Shown here: one piece after another, positions 32,185 through 41,479 of the stretch
How the letters are laid out: each line of letters begins with the position of its first letter
How positions within the stretch are numbered: position 1 is the stretch's first letter
Origin: Terribacillus aidingensis
GTDB lineage: Bacteria > Bacillota > Bacilli > Bacillales > Amphibacillaceae
Direction: 5' to 3'
NCBI RefSeq assembly: GCF_040703035.1
Contig: NZ_CP159996.1
Location: 1,212,001-1,276,000 of the forward strand
Length of the DNA: 64,000 nucleotides
Notes under the pieces: generated by a model
Told to the model about the DNA's origin: nothing
What the model saw: the letters and a program-made list of their open reading frames with translations, nothing else
The model's database searches: none
Made by a program: the position numbers and the translations under genes

Positions 32185-33978
32185 ATGACAAATAAATATG
32201 GACAAACATGGGATCTAGATGCAATTTTCCCTGGTGGCAGTAATTCAGCCGCGCTAACGGAATTCGCAGATAAAGCGGATCAAGCTTTACAAGATTGGAA
32301 ACAGGCTTTGGAAGCCTTCCAAGTTCCTGATCAGGCTGAAGATACTGCTGGCTTGGTAAGTATCGTAGCGGAGTGGGAAACTTCTGCTAAACATGTATTC
32401 GAGGTTGTTGCATTCGTTGAATGTCTCGTTGCACAGGATGTTACAGACAAAAAAGCAAAGCAATGGTCTGGGAAGAAAGATGAACTTATGGCTGCCTACA
32501 GCGGAACGCTTACTGGTGTAGATCAAGTTATTACACAAGTGCCGCAGCAGACGTGGGAACAGATGCTTGAGCAGCCGGAATTGATAGATTATGCATTTGT
32601 GCTTGATGAGCGCAGAAAAGAGGCTGCTGAGAAGCTGTCGCCTGAACAGGAAGTATTGCTGAATGATTTGGCGATTGATGGCTACCATGGCTGGGGAGGT
32701 ATGTACGATACGATTGTCGGCAGCATTCAGGTACCATTGGAAATCGATGGAGAAGAGAAATCCTATTCTGTTGGTCAGGCTGCCAATAAATTGGATGCTC
32801 CAGATCGCCAAGTAAGGCAGCATGTATTTGCTAGAATGCAGGAAGCTTGGACAGAAAAAGAAGATTTCTTTGCTGAAACGCTTAATCATCTAGCAGGTTT
32901 CCGTCTTCAGACATACAAGCATCGAAAATGGGACAGTGTGCTGAAAGAGCCGTTGGCTTATAACCGTATGTCTCAAGAAACACTGGATGCTATGTGGGGA
33001 GCGATCACGGATGAGAAGGATTCATTCGTCAAATACCTGCAGCGCAAAGCGGAAATCCTCGGTCTGGAAAAATTGAGCTGGTATGATATTGATGCACCGC
33101 TCTCCTCTGCGACAAAGCATGTATCATATGACGAAGCTGCTGACTTCATCGTGAAGAATTTCCGGAAATATAGCAGCCAAATGGCAGATTTCTCCCAGCA
33201 AGCATTCGAAAAGCGTTGGATTGAAGCAGAAGACCGCAATAGCAAACGCCCCGGTGGCTTTTGTACCAGCTTCCCAGACAAAAAGGAAAGCCGGATTTTT
33301 ATGACATTCAGTGGTACTGCTTCCAATGTATCTACGCTAGCGCATGAGTTAGGTCATGCTTATCACAGCTACGCAATGAATGATGTGGAACAGTTGAACC
33401 AGGAATATGCAATGAACGTGGCTGAGACAGCTTCGACATTGGCTGAATTGATTGTTTCCGATGCTGCAGTAAGAGAAGCAGCGACGAAAGAAGAGAAAAT
33501 CGCATTGATCGAGGAGAAGATTCAGCGCAGTATTGCTTTCTTCATGAATATCCATGCGCGATTCTTGTTTGAGACGAGATTCTATGAAGAACGTAAAAGC
33601 GGATTAGTATCCGCTGCTCGATTGCGCGAGTTGATGGTTGATGCTCAGAAAGAAGCATATAATGACCAGCTTGATGAATACGATCCAACATTCTGGGCGT
33701 CCAAGTTGCATTTCTACGCGACTGACGTACCGTTTTATAATTTCCCGTACACATTCGGGTTCTTGTTTAGTACTGGTATATACGCAAAAGCAGCAGAAAA
33801 CCCGCAAGACTTTGAGCGTTCCTACAATGCTTTGCTTGAGGACACTGGCCGGATGACGGTAGAAGACTTGGCGATGAAGCATTTGCAGGAAGACTTAACA
33901 GATAAGGCTTTCTGGCTTAAAGCTATCGAAGTTTGTAAGCAGGATATTGAGGAATTCTTGAGACTGACTGCTGAATAA
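32185..33978 (+). CDS. pepF: Oligoendopeptidase F, M3 family
   Basis: 597 aa. M3B metallopeptidase with the zinc motif HELGHAYHSY (His387, His391) and downstream Glu in NVAETASTLAEL; also RPGGFCTSFP and FLFETRFYEER. It degrades medium-length oligopeptides in the cytosol. AAGGAGGT site directly before the ATG. Ends at its own terminator; the peptide transporter gene lies next, convergent. Confidence 0.93.
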   Translation: MTNKYGQTWDLDAIFPGGSNSAALTEFADKADQALQDWKQALEAFQVPDQAEDTAGLVSIVAEWETSAKHVFEVVAFVECLVAQDVTDKKAKQWSGKKDELMAAYSGTLTGVDQVITQVPQQTWEQMLEQPELIDYAFVLDERRKEAAEKLSPEQEVLLNDLAIDGYHGWGGMYDTIVGSIQVPLEIDGEEKSYSVGQAANKLDAPDRQVRQHVFARMQEAWTEKEDFFAETLNHLAGFRLQTYKHRKWDSVLKEPLAYNRMSQETLDAMWGAITDEKDSFVKYLQRKAEILGLEKLSWYDIDAPLSSATKHVSYDEAADFIVKNFRKYSSQMADFSQQAFEKRWIEAEDRNSKRPGGFCTSFPDKKESRIFMTFSGTASNVSTLAHELGHAYHSYAMNDVEQLNQEYAMNVAETASTLAELIVSDAAVREAATKEEKIALIEEKIQRSIAFFMNIHARFLFETRFYEERKSGLVSAARLRELMVDAQKEAYNDQLDEYDPTFWASKLHFYATDVPFYNFPYTFGFLFSTGIYAKAAENPQDFERSYNALLEDTGRMTVEDLAMKHLQEDLTDKAFWLKAIEVCKQDIEEFLRLTAE

Positions 33979-33982
33979 TTAA

Positions 33983-34013
33983 GAAAAGACCACTTACTGA
34001 AGTGGTCTTTTTT
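33983..34013 (+). terminator. Terminator of pepF
   Basis: AAAAGACCACTT / AGTGGTCTTTTTT hairpin. Confidence 0.85.
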
Positions 34014-34148
34014 CATGAAAGTTCGTTGAAGTTAAACTGTCCTTATCAGCATGCACCATCCAGAACTGTTTGACGGAACTTCTGAATAAGCTTGGAACTC
34101 AGAACAGTTCGCAAGCTGTTTACATAGGGAAAGAAAGAGAATACATAT

Positions 34149-34183
34149 AAAAAACACAGTTCCTTGGAGGAACTGTGTTTTTT
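34149..34183 (-). terminator. Terminator of the peptide transporter gene
   Basis: AAAAAACACAGTTCC / GGAACTGTGTTTTTT; read on the minus strand it ends in a T-run. Confidence 0.85.
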
Positions 34184-34186
34184 GGA

Positions 34187-35560
34187 TTAGTCACGCGCAT
34201 CCAACATGGATTGCAGTTTTTTGGAGACTGCTAGCAGGATCAAACCTACTACGATAGCGACTGCACCAATTATACTGAAGATCTCGACATAACCAAGTGA
34301 TTCTGTCAATGCAGCAAGCTGTCCAGCGATAAGGCTGGCAATACCAGTTGCGGCCATCCAGACACCCATCAATAGAGAAGCGATTTTCACTGGTGCTACT
34401 CGACTTACCATCGATAGCCCAACGGGTGACAGACATAGTTCACCTAACGTATGGAACAGATAAGTGAAGACGATGAATAGAATATTAGCTCTGTGAACGA
34501 TATTCCCTTCGTCACTGCCTGTATAAAGCACTGCTGGTACTAAAATCATAAACCCTAATCCCAAAAGAATCATACCCATGGACATTTTCGTCGTTGTGCG
34601 CAAATCACCGCGTTTTGATTTACTAAGTTTCAACCAAATAGCAGATATGATTGGTGCAAGGAGGACAATGAACAATGGATTCACAGATTGGAACCAGGAA
34701 ACAGGTATCGTATAACCGCCAATACTTCGATCAATAAAATCTCTCGTATATAGTGTTAAGGAAGTACCAGCTTGTTCGAAGCCAGCCCAGAAGAAGATGA
34801 TGAATACAGCTAGAATCAGTACTGCACCTGTCCGCTTCTTATCAGCAGCTGTCATTTTTGCTGGAACGCTTCCCGCAGCTATATTAGTACGTGCAGGTTT
34901 TGTGCCAATATCACCTAAATAACGCTTACCTAACAAGCTAAAGATCAACTGACCGATAACCATACCAATAGAAGATGCCAAGAATGCCCATTTGAAGCCA
35001 AAGTGTTCAATTCCAGCAGCATCAGTTGTATGGAATAGATCCTCAGCAAGGAATCCTGCAATTAGAGGAGAGAAGAATGCACCGATGTTGATACCCATGT
35101 AGAAGATGGTAAATGCAGCATCTTTACGTTTATCCATCGGATGATACAACTCACCAACATGTGTTGAGATATTCGGTTTGAAAAAGCCGTTACCAATTAT
35201 TAGGAACAACATACCAATATATAATCCCCACTGATTGTTGAATAGGAATATTGTGAAATCTCCGATCGCCATTGTTACGCCACCAATAGTGATAGCGGTA
35301 CGTAGGCCGATATACTTGTCAGTCAAGTAACCGCCAATAATTGGCGTAAAGTATATAATTCCTGTGTACAAACCATAAATTAATGCAGCTTGCTGCGTAT
35401 TCATGCCCAATCCGCCGCTTATTGCTGCAGCAGTTAAGTAAAGCATTAAAACTGCACGCATACCATAGTAGCTATATCTTTCCCACATTTCGGTGAAGAA
35501 GAGAAGATACAATCCCTTTGGATGCTTCTTCCCTTGTGGGATTGTAGCTGGTGTATCCAT
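34187..35560 (-). CDS. Proton-dependent di/tripeptide transporter, POT/PTR family
   Basis: 457 aa, about 14 helices. The proton-coupling motif ExxER is Glu24-Arg28 in FFTEMWERYSYYG, followed by the PTR2 signatures (GGYLTDKYIGLR; FFKPNISTHVG; FTIFYMGINIGAFFSPLI). It resembles DtpT of lactococci and bacilli. ATG at 35560 chosen after AGGGAGG. It imports short peptides that PepF can hydrolyse; the genes converge and are not cotranscribed. Confidence 0.92.
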   Translation of the reverse strand: MDTPATIPQGKKHPKGLYLLFFTEMWERYSYYGMRAVLMLYLTAAAISGGLGMNTQQAALIYGLYTGIIYFTPIIGGYLTDKYIGLRTAITIGGVTMAIGDFTIFLFNNQWGLYIGMLFLIIGNGFFKPNISTHVGELYHPMDKRKDAAFTIFYMGINIGAFFSPLIAGFLAEDLFHTTDAAGIEHFGFKWAFLASSIGMVIGQLIFSLLGKRYLGDIGTKPARTNIAAGSVPAKMTAADKKRTGAVLILAVFIIFFWAGFEQAGTSLTLYTRDFIDRSIGGYTIPVSWFQSVNPLFIVLLAPIISAIWLKLSKSKRGDLRTTTKMSMGMILLGLGFMILVPAVLYTGSDEGNIVHRANILFIVFTYLFHTLGELCLSPVGLSMVSRVAPVKIASLLMGVWMAATGIASLIAGQLAALTESLGYVEIFSIIGAVAIVVGLILLAVSKKLQSMLDARD

Positions 35561-35592
35561 TTTAAATCCTCCCTTTTTAAAGAACATTGTCC

Positions 35593-35622
35593 ATTATACG
35601 TCATAGTTTTTCTCGAATTCAA
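35593..35622 (-). promoter_or_regulatory. SigA promoter of the peptide transporter gene
   Basis: On the minus strand, TTGAAT, 18 nt, TATAAT, 33 nt upstream of the start codon. Confidence 0.6.
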
Positions 35623-35709
35623 ACAATTTCGTTAGATGAAGTAAAAGTAATAAAATTGCTAAAATTTGCACTTGGGTAATATTTCACTTATAGGAAATAT
35701 TATTAATTA

Positions 35710-35738
35710 TTGCTAACGATGTCATTTTTCTATATAAT
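35710..35738 (+). promoter_or_regulatory. SigA promoter of the thiT transcript
   Basis: TTGCTA, 17 nt, TATAAT, placing the start about 30-40 nt before the TPP aptamer. Confidence 0.7.
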
Positions 35739-35774
35739 AGATGGACAACAGAAAACAAAACGGTACAAAAAAGC

Positions 35775-35925
35775 CTGCAGGGGGAGCCATTTCGGCTGAG
35801 ATGGACGTATGTCCAGACCCTTCGAACCTGTGAGTTAGCACTCGCGTAGGGATGTAGCTTCTTTGATGGGGAAACAATGCACATTGGGCCATCGGAAGGA
35901 TCCCGCTGCAGCATTGTTTTTTTGT
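35775..35925 (+). promoter_or_regulatory. TPP riboswitch (THI element) controlling thiT
   Basis: Conserved blocks appear in order: GGGGAGCC, GGCTGAGAT, ACCCTTCGAACCTG, GTTAGCACTCGCGTAGGGA. An expression platform follows in which AACAATGC (35873) pairs with GCATTGTT (35911), ahead of TTTTTTT, making an intrinsic terminator. The alternative pairing of CCCGCTGCAG with the 5' GCCTGCAGGGGG is a plausible antiterminator. Thiamine diphosphate should switch transcription off. Confidence 0.95.
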
Positions 35926-35951
35926 TGCATTCTTTATTAGGGGAGAAAAAT

Positions 35952-36518
35952 ATGCAATCAAGAAGCAGGGTTTTATTTTTAGTAGAGGTGGCAATATTCG
36001 CCGCACTTGCATTCGTATTGGACTTATTTTCATTTAAAGCATGGGCGCAGGGAGGGAGTATCTCCTTGCAGATAGTACCAATTTTCTTAATGGCATTCCG
36101 GTGGGGATGGAAAGGCGGACTTACAACAGGATTAGTAGTCGGGCTGCTGCAATTAGTTACCGGTCCTTATATAATACATGTTGTCCAAGGTTTTATGGAC
36201 TATCCTCTAGCCTTCACTCTAGTTGGGCTGGCAGCTGTCACAGCTGGATCCGCTCGTAAGGCTGCAAAAGAAAATAACCGCACAAAGCTTGTAGGAATGT
36301 TGATCATCGGAACATTGATTGGCAGTATAGGTCGGTTTGCAGCACATTTTGTAGGTGGAATGGTCTTCTTCGGATCTGCAGCTGCACCAGGACAAACTGT
36401 TTGGGCGTACTCGCTCATATACAATGGCTCTTACCTGCTGCCAAGCTTTATAGCTAGTATTATAGTTATTCTCATTCTCGTTTTGGCTCAGCCAAAACTT
36501 ATCTTACCGAAAAAATAA
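35952..36518 (+). CDS. thiT: Thiamine ECF-transporter substrate-binding subunit ThiT
   Basis: 188 aa, six helices. ThiT signatures are LVEVAIFAALAFVLDL, FKAWAQGGSISLQIVPIFLMAFRWG (thiamine loop), and RFAAHFVGGMVFFG near the C-terminus. It captures thiamine and works with the shared EcfA/A'/T module encoded elsewhere. It lies directly behind the TPP riboswitch. GGGGAGAA ribosome site. Confidence 0.96.
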   Translation: MQSRSRVLFLVEVAIFAALAFVLDLFSFKAWAQGGSISLQIVPIFLMAFRWGWKGGLTTGLVVGLLQLVTGPYIIHVVQGFMDYPLAFTLVGLAAVTAGSARKAAKENNRTKLVGMLIIGTLIGSIGRFAAHFVGGMVFFGSAAAPGQTVWAYSLIYNGSYLLPSFIASIIVILILVLAQPKLILPKK

Positions 36519-36519
36519 G

Positions 36520-36550
36520 AAAAGGCACTGTCTCATGACAGTGCCTTTTC
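36520..36550. terminator. Bidirectional terminator between thiT and the YflT gene
   Basis: AAAAGGCACTGTC / GACAGTGCCTTTT with a 4-nt loop, T- and A-runs on both sides, lying between convergent stops. Confidence 0.9.
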
Positions 36551-36552
36551 AT

Positions 36553-36903
36553 TTAGATAAGCAAGCCTTCGACGTTATCTGTTTCAGTTACAATCAAAAA
36601 GATTTTACCTTCATCAAGATCCTCTTCAAAATCCTCGGCTTCTTCTTGGGAAAAACCGATTTCTTTCAATTTTGCACGAAGTTCATCGCCTTGTTTACTG
36701 AACATGCTGCCAACAGCACTTTTAGCTCCCATCTCGGATAATCCAATCGTGTTGGCATCCACTTTACTGGATACACGTTTTGTTCTGTCATCATCATGTG
36801 ACAATACATAGATGTTATCTTTGTTTACGCCTTTTGTGCTTAAAAGTTGAATGTCTTCTTGCAGCTTTTCATCGTTCGTGTACTCTTTTAAATATGGTTT
36901 CAT
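36553..36903 (-). CDS. YflT-type general stress protein (GSP17M-like)
   Basis: 116 aa. Starts MKPYLKEYTNDEKLQEDIQ, with VNKDNIYVLSHDDDRT and a C-terminal acidic segment (EEDLDEGKIFLIV), the heat-induced stress protein YflT domain. It is cytosolic; molecular role unknown. A good SigB promoter lies 42-66 nt upstream of the start codon, supporting a general-stress gene. Confidence 0.87.
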   Translation of the reverse strand: MKPYLKEYTNDEKLQEDIQLLSTKGVNKDNIYVLSHDDDRTKRVSSKVDANTIGLSEMGAKSAVGSMFSKQGDELRAKLKEIGFSQEEAEDFEEDLDEGKIFLIVTETDNVEGLLI

Positions 36904-36944
36904 GTTGAATTCTCCTTTTTTAGCTAATTTGATGTACTAAATGT

Positions 36945-36969
36945 CTACCCGCTGGCTAGAAAATAAAAC
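36945..36969 (-). promoter_or_regulatory. SigB promoter of the YflT-type gene
   Basis: On the minus strand, GTTTTA, 13 nt, GGGTAG, compared with the SigB consensus GTTTAA, 13-15 nt, GGGTAT. Confidence 0.7.
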
Positions 36970-37095
36970 CAACAATAATAATTGCAAATAATCAATATAG
37001 TATGTCTATTGTCTGATATTCGGCTTACAGACGCTGTGGGTTGTGATAAACTGAATGTAAATCGAAGTTTCCAGTCCTGGTGAGGAGGAAACAAT

Positions 37096-37452
37096 ATGGC
37101 AGATATCATTGATTTGGACCAATTTAAGACTAAAAAATGCTTATGTCAGGTTGCCAAAATGAAAGGTATTGAATACGAAATATATTTGACTGTCGTTAAA
37201 TATGTGGACAAGCATACAGAGAATCTACTTCCTGAGTATGCTTTTAAAACGACAGATTCCGATCTGTATAAGATATTCAATGGGAATCGCGAACTTTTTT
37301 TGAAAAGTTATTATGACTTGCTGCGTTATTGGGATATCCCGCTGATTGATGCTGAAAATCCTGCCAATATGGAATTTGAACGCTTTCCTAAAATAGGAGA
37401 TCTATGTGCTTTTATTGACCGAAAAGTTCAAACTGATAAATATACGTGTTGA
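37096..37452 (+). CDS. Unknown conserved-looking cytosolic protein
   Basis: 118 aa, not recognised. Begins MADIIDLDQFKTKKCLC. Three Cys (two in KCLC, one in GDLC) plus a C-terminal Cys. Mixed helical composition, Tyr-rich (EYEIYLTVVKYVDKHT), no membrane helix. GAGGAGG ribosome site with good spacing and its own terminator support a real gene. No operon partner: YflT is divergent, and the next gene has its own terminator in between. Confidence 0.65.
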   Translation: MADIIDLDQFKTKKCLCQVAKMKGIEYEIYLTVVKYVDKHTENLLPEYAFKTTDSDLYKIFNGNRELFLKSYYDLLRYWDIPLIDAENPANMEFERFPKIGDLCAFIDRKVQTDKYTC

Positions 37453-37485
37453 AAGGACAGCTGGATGTTTCAGCTGTCCTTTTTA
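37452..37485 (+). terminator. Terminator of the 118-aa gene
   Basis: AAAGGACAGCTG / CAGCTGTCCTTT stem, then TTT. Confidence 0.85.
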
Positions 37486-37590
37486 AATGAAGGATAGAAA
37501 ATGTTAATCCGTGAGAGCATAGGGGAGATACGTTTAGCTTTGTATTATAAGGGCAATACAGAACTAATTGATTCAAAAGGAGAGAGTCAT

Positions 37591-38085
37591 ATGGTGAATA
37601 AGACAACAGAAGTTTCCGCAGCAGAAGTGCTAGAGCTATTGGAAATAGAGGGCGGAGAAAAAGTGATAGTTTTCGGTGCTGGTAATGGTAATTTGGTTAT
37701 TCCTATTGCTCATAAAACAAAGGATCGCGTTACAGCTCTTGAGAAAGATGAAACTTTATTGGAAGAGTTAGCACTTCGTGCAGAAGAAGAGACACTAACG
37801 AATATCGACCGGATGCCGAGTGGATTAGACAGGCTTCTTAATTTCCCCGACGCTTCCTTTCAACGTGGACTTGCAGCATTCGTGCTGGATAGCTTAGATG
37901 AACCAGAGCAGGCAGCGGCGGAAATGTACAGAGTGACTATTGAAAAAGGTATTATGATAGCGCTCGGCTACAGTAGAGATCACAGCGCAGATCTGCTTGC
38001 AGACAAATTGAAGAAGGCAGGGTTTGAAGTATCTCAAGGGGACTTAAATGAAGAAGTATATTATGTGAAAGCTTATAAAGCATGA
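37591..38085 (+). CDS. Class I SAM-dependent methyltransferase domain protein
   Basis: 164 aa. The AdoMet motif I is KVIVFGAGNGNLVIPIA, then ALEKDETLLEEL and a post-motif ASFQRGLAAFVLDSL. It is shorter than UbiE-type enzymes, and the C-terminal strand (VYYVKAYKA) closes the fold. ATG at 37591 after AAAAGGAGAG; the frame extends to 37501 without a ribosome site. Substrate unknown. Confidence 0.75.
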   Translation: MVNKTTEVSAAEVLELLEIEGGEKVIVFGAGNGNLVIPIAHKTKDRVTALEKDETLLEELALRAEEETLTNIDRMPSGLDRLLNFPDASFQRGLAAFVLDSLDEPEQAAAEMYRVTIEKGIMIALGYSRDHSADLLADKLKKAGFEVSQGDLNEEVYYVKAYKA

Positions 38086-38113
38086 GAAAACCGCCAAATG
38101 TGGCGGTTTTTTA
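38086..38113. terminator. Terminator between methyltransferase and convergent oxidoreductase genes
   Basis: AAAACCGCC / GGCGGTTTTTTATTT hairpin. Confidence 0.8.
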
Positions 38114-38117
38114 TTTA

Positions 38118-39467
38118 TTATTGAAGCATGCTTGGGATATCGCTCTCTGCAGTCGGATAAGCCCAAAGCAAGGATTGCAGCATTTGTACAGGTGCTTCCA
38201 TTTCAATTGCCAAAGTGAAAACATTAATCAAGTGTTGAGCATGGGCAGCAAATATATGTGCACCGACGATAACCTGTTTTTCCTTGTCCAAAATGATCTT
38301 GCTGAATCCTTCCTCCAGCCTCGTTATCTTGTTTGTAAAGAAAGAGCTCAAATCTTGTTCTATGACAGTATATTTGTCCAGTGCTTTTGCCGCCTCGTCA
38401 GCTGAAATGCCAACTGAAGCAATTCCGGGAATCGTATAAACAATGGAAGGTTGAACATGATTGAATTCATCTTGTTGTTTCCCTTCCAGCATGTGATGAA
38501 TAGCACGGCTTCCAGCTTCTGAAGCCAACGGTGTAAGAGGTAGCTTTCCATCATCTGCACAATCACCTGCAGCGTAAATATGCGGTGCAGATATACTCTG
38601 CTGATTTTTATCTACTTTGATGCCTTTCTTGCTATAGGAAATGGAAGTCTGATCTAATCCCATTTCTAACACATTCGGTGTTCGGCCAGCGCCGTGAATT
38701 ACAATATCAGCAGATATCTTTTCCGTTTGGTTTCCGCAACGCACGGAAACGATGAATTTGTTTCCTTGTTTTTCAACAGATTCCAGTTCGGTATTCGTCC
38801 TAATATCGATACCGAGTTTTTTGCTGTAAGCGACCAAATGGTTGACGACATCTTCGTCGAATCCTTTCAATGGACGTTCCCCGCGTTGAATGAGTGTTAC
38901 TTTTCTATTGAAGCGTGCAGCAATATGTGCGAATTCAAAACTGATATATCCTCCACCGATCAGCACCAATTCCTGAGGAAGCTCATGAAGTTCGAAAAAA
39001 GCATCGCTTGAAACTAGGTGTTCAAATCCATCTACGGGAAGTTTAGCAGGGGAAGCTCCCGAAGCGATTAGAATATAAGAAGCCTGTAGTTTCTCTCCGT
39101 TAACCTGTACAGTATGGTCATCGATGAATTGTGCGTGTCCTTGGTACACCTCAATGCCGTCATTTTTGAATTCCTCGGCTGTCAATTTAGGAATAGGTTC
39201 CGTGAACGTCTCCTTGTGTTCGCGAAGCTTGCTCCAATCGAGCTGTGCATTTCCAGTCAAACCATAATTCTTCATCCGATCAAAAGCATCCTGGATGCTG
39301 ACAGTTTCTATCAGCACTTTCTTCGGATCACATCCCCATTGAGGACATGTACCGCCAAATGGCTTATCATCAATAACGGCCACAGTCCAGCCCTTTTTTC
39401 GGGCTGCTGAAGCCGTGCTGTGGCCACTAACGCCAGATCCTATTACAATCAAATCCAGTTTATGCAT
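38118..39467 (-). CDS. FAD-dependent pyridine nucleotide-disulfide oxidoreductase, atypical C-terminus
   Basis: 449 aa. FAD motif DLIVIGSGVSGHSTA, redox Cys41/Cys46 in FGGTCPQWGCDPKKVL, NAD motif VLIGGGYISFEFAHIA, second FAD motif IYAAGDCAD. The fold is that of dihydrolipoamide dehydrogenase/mercuric reductase. In classic members the C-terminal HPT..E His is the catalytic base; here the aligned stretch is AYPTAESD, with Tyr437 replacing His. The subgroup with GGTCPQWGC is common in Bacilli and its substrate is unknown. ATG start near a purine-rich site (AAGGATG). Confidence 0.88.
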   Translation of the reverse strand: MHKLDLIVIGSGVSGHSTASAARKKGWTVAVIDDKPFGGTCPQWGCDPKKVLIETVSIQDAFDRMKNYGLTGNAQLDWSKLREHKETFTEPIPKLTAEEFKNDGIEVYQGHAQFIDDHTVQVNGEKLQASYILIASGASPAKLPVDGFEHLVSSDAFFELHELPQELVLIGGGYISFEFAHIAARFNRKVTLIQRGERPLKGFDEDVVNHLVAYSKKLGIDIRTNTELESVEKQGNKFIVSVRCGNQTEKISADIVIHGAGRTPNVLEMGLDQTSISYSKKGIKVDKNQQSISAPHIYAAGDCADDGKLPLTPLASEAGSRAIHHMLEGKQQDEFNHVQPSIVYTIPGIASVGISADEAAKALDKYTVIEQDLSSFFTNKITRLEEGFSKIILDKEKQVIVGAHIFAAHAQHLINVFTLAIEMEAPVQMLQSLLWAYPTAESDIPSMLQ

Positions 39468-39614
39468 AGTATCATCCTTCCTGGCAATATCCTAATTCTG
39501 TACCCTGGCACTACGTATAGAAAACATCCGTTGCAGACAATACATACGGATTGGAAAAGTTCTGATAAGATAGAGAAAAAGACATAATTGGACATGTTAA
39601 AAGGAGAGGTATCT

Positions 39615-40025
39615 GTGAAAACATTCAAACTGGTAGAGCTTACTCTATATCCGACAGATCAAGGTTCTTTAAAAGGGAAAGAAATGAAACTATCCGAAGG
39701 TTTAATCATCAATAAGGAAGAGGATAACGAATGGGTGCTGGAAGCGGTACTGGGAAAAAAAGATTTGGAAAGTGTACAAGTATTGTCTGAAAACCGTAAA
39801 GTACTGCTTGCCCAGGTCCGAATTACGAAACCAGAAAACCGTCCAGCTATGTTCCTTGTCCAAGTACAGGAAGTGAATGATTTAGGTGAAGAAGGAAATG
39901 TAATCATGAAGGGCACGCTGGCGAGGGAAGAAAAAATGGAACTGTTCGCTTCTATTAAAAGGATGCGGGAAGAAGGAATGGAAGAGGAAGAGATATTGAA
40001 AAGCGGAGCCGGAACGACAGAGTGA
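39615..40025 (+). CDS. YwpF-like protein
   Basis: 136 aa. FKLVELTLYPTDQGSLKGKEMKLSEGLIINKE and the later RPAMFLVQVQEV fit the YwpF-like family (PF14183). GTG at 39615 chosen because AAGGAGAGG precedes it; an earlier ATG at 39588 has none. Acidic C-terminus. In B. subtilis ywpF lies by mscL and rpoE2-type genes, but function is unknown. It precedes the K+ channel gene by 83 nt, so cotranscription is possible. Confidence 0.75.
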   Translation: MKTFKLVELTLYPTDQGSLKGKEMKLSEGLIINKEEDNEWVLEAVLGKKDLESVQVLSENRKVLLAQVRITKPENRPAMFLVQVQEVNDLGEEGNVIMKGTLAREEKMELFASIKRMREEGMEEEEILKSGAGTTE

Positions 40026-40108
40026 GCGCGCTTGAAAATGCGAGCTATTCTCTATCATGCCTGCTATAATAGACTACATTTGAAACGTGCATTTAAAGGA
40101 GTTCTTGT

Positions 40109-41473
40109 ATGCGTACTTATGACCCGCGTTGGCGATGGCTGAATAACATTTCGCCAACCAGATTGATCATCTTATTCTATTTAGCGGCAGTAGTGATTTC
40201 TACCTGCTTACTGGCTTTGCCGGTGGCTCATAAACAAGGAACAAATATTTCCTTCGTTGACGTAGTATTTACGGCTGTCAGCGCCATCAGCGTGACCGGA
40301 CTTGCTTCTGTTCCGATACATGAATATTTCAACACAACAGGCATCATTTTGATTGCTTTCACGATGCAGCTGGGCGGAATTGGCGTCATGACACTAGGAA
40401 CATTTGTATGGCTGCTGTTCGGTAAGAAAATCGGTTTCAAGGAACGGAGACTGATCATGGTTGATCAGAATCAGGTATCGTTTCGTGGAGCAGTTAATCT
40501 TATGAGGCAAATTCTGGTTGTTGTCCTGACAATAGAATTGATTGGATTCCTAGTTTTAGGTACTTATTATCTGCAGTATTTCCCAACGGCAGGTGAAGCT
40601 TATTTTCAAGGGCTTTTTGCTTCAATAAGCGCTACGACAAACGGAGGCTTCGATATAACCGGACAGTCACTCATTCCGTTTCGGCATGATTACTTTGTGC
40701 AATTCGTACATATGCTGCTTATCGTTCTGGGTGCAATCGGTTTTCCAGTCCTGATCGAGGTGAAGCAGTATATGTTTGCTTCGAAGGATGAGCGCGCTTT
40801 TATCCGATTTTCCTTGTTCGCGAAGCTGACAACAATCACTTTCATGGTACTTATTTTTGCTGGTGCAATCATTATTGCATTGCTTGATTCCAGGAACTTC
40901 TTCGTCGGGAAATCCTGGCATGAAGTATTGTTTTACTCGCTTTTCCAATCGGTGACCACACGAAGCGGAGGGCTTGCAACAATGGATATCGCGCAGCTGA
41001 CTGAACAGAATCAGCTGTTCATGTCTGCGCTAATGTTTGTCGGGGCTTCCCCAAGCAGCGCAGGAGGAGGTATCCGTACTACCACCTTGGCATTAGTGGT
41101 CATTGCGCTTTACCACTTTGCCAGAGGGAACAAACAAATTACGGTCCTCCGGCGGGAGATTCACCCGGAGGATTTATTCAAAGCAATCAACGTGACGATC
41201 TTCGGAATGATTTTAGTATTCACCTCAGCTGTGATTCTTGCCTCCATTGAGCCTTTTTCGCTTACTGAAGTGCTATTTGAAGTATGTAGTGCATTCGGAA
41301 CGGTCGGCTTAAGTCTCGGTATAACACCGGAGTTGAGTGATGCAAGTAAAATTGTTTTGATGCTGCTCATGTTTCTTGGGAGAGTCGGCATCCTGACATT
41401 CTTGTATTCCTTGCAGCGGAATTCGCAAACAGCGAACTTCCACTATCCGAAAGAACGTATCATTATCGGTTAA
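40109..41473 (+). CDS. TrkH/KtrB-type potassium (Na+-dependent) uptake subunit
   Basis: 454 aa. Four M1-P-M2 repeats with filter glycines in AISVTGLASV, SATTNGGFDI, SVTTRSGGLATMD and SAFGTVGLSLG. Length and the short N-terminus fit KtrB/KtrD of bacilli; by sequence I cannot separate the two. The regulatory partner KtrC lies at 58301-58963. KtrCD-type systems are low-affinity K+ uptake and are inhibited by c-di-AMP through KtrC; that is family knowledge. GGAG ribosome site close to the ATG. Confidence 0.9.
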   Translation: MRTYDPRWRWLNNISPTRLIILFYLAAVVISTCLLALPVAHKQGTNISFVDVVFTAVSAISVTGLASVPIHEYFNTTGIILIAFTMQLGGIGVMTLGTFVWLLFGKKIGFKERRLIMVDQNQVSFRGAVNLMRQILVVVLTIELIGFLVLGTYYLQYFPTAGEAYFQGLFASISATTNGGFDITGQSLIPFRHDYFVQFVHMLLIVLGAIGFPVLIEVKQYMFASKDERAFIRFSLFAKLTTITFMVLIFAGAIIIALLDSRNFFVGKSWHEVLFYSLFQSVTTRSGGLATMDIAQLTEQNQLFMSALMFVGASPSSAGGGIRTTTLALVVIALYHFARGNKQITVLRREIHPEDLFKAINVTIFGMILVFTSAVILASIEPFSLTEVLFEVCSAFGTVGLSLGITPELSDASKIVLMLLMFLGRVGILTFLYSLQRNSQTANFHYPKERIIIG

Positions 41474-41479
41474 TGAAAA

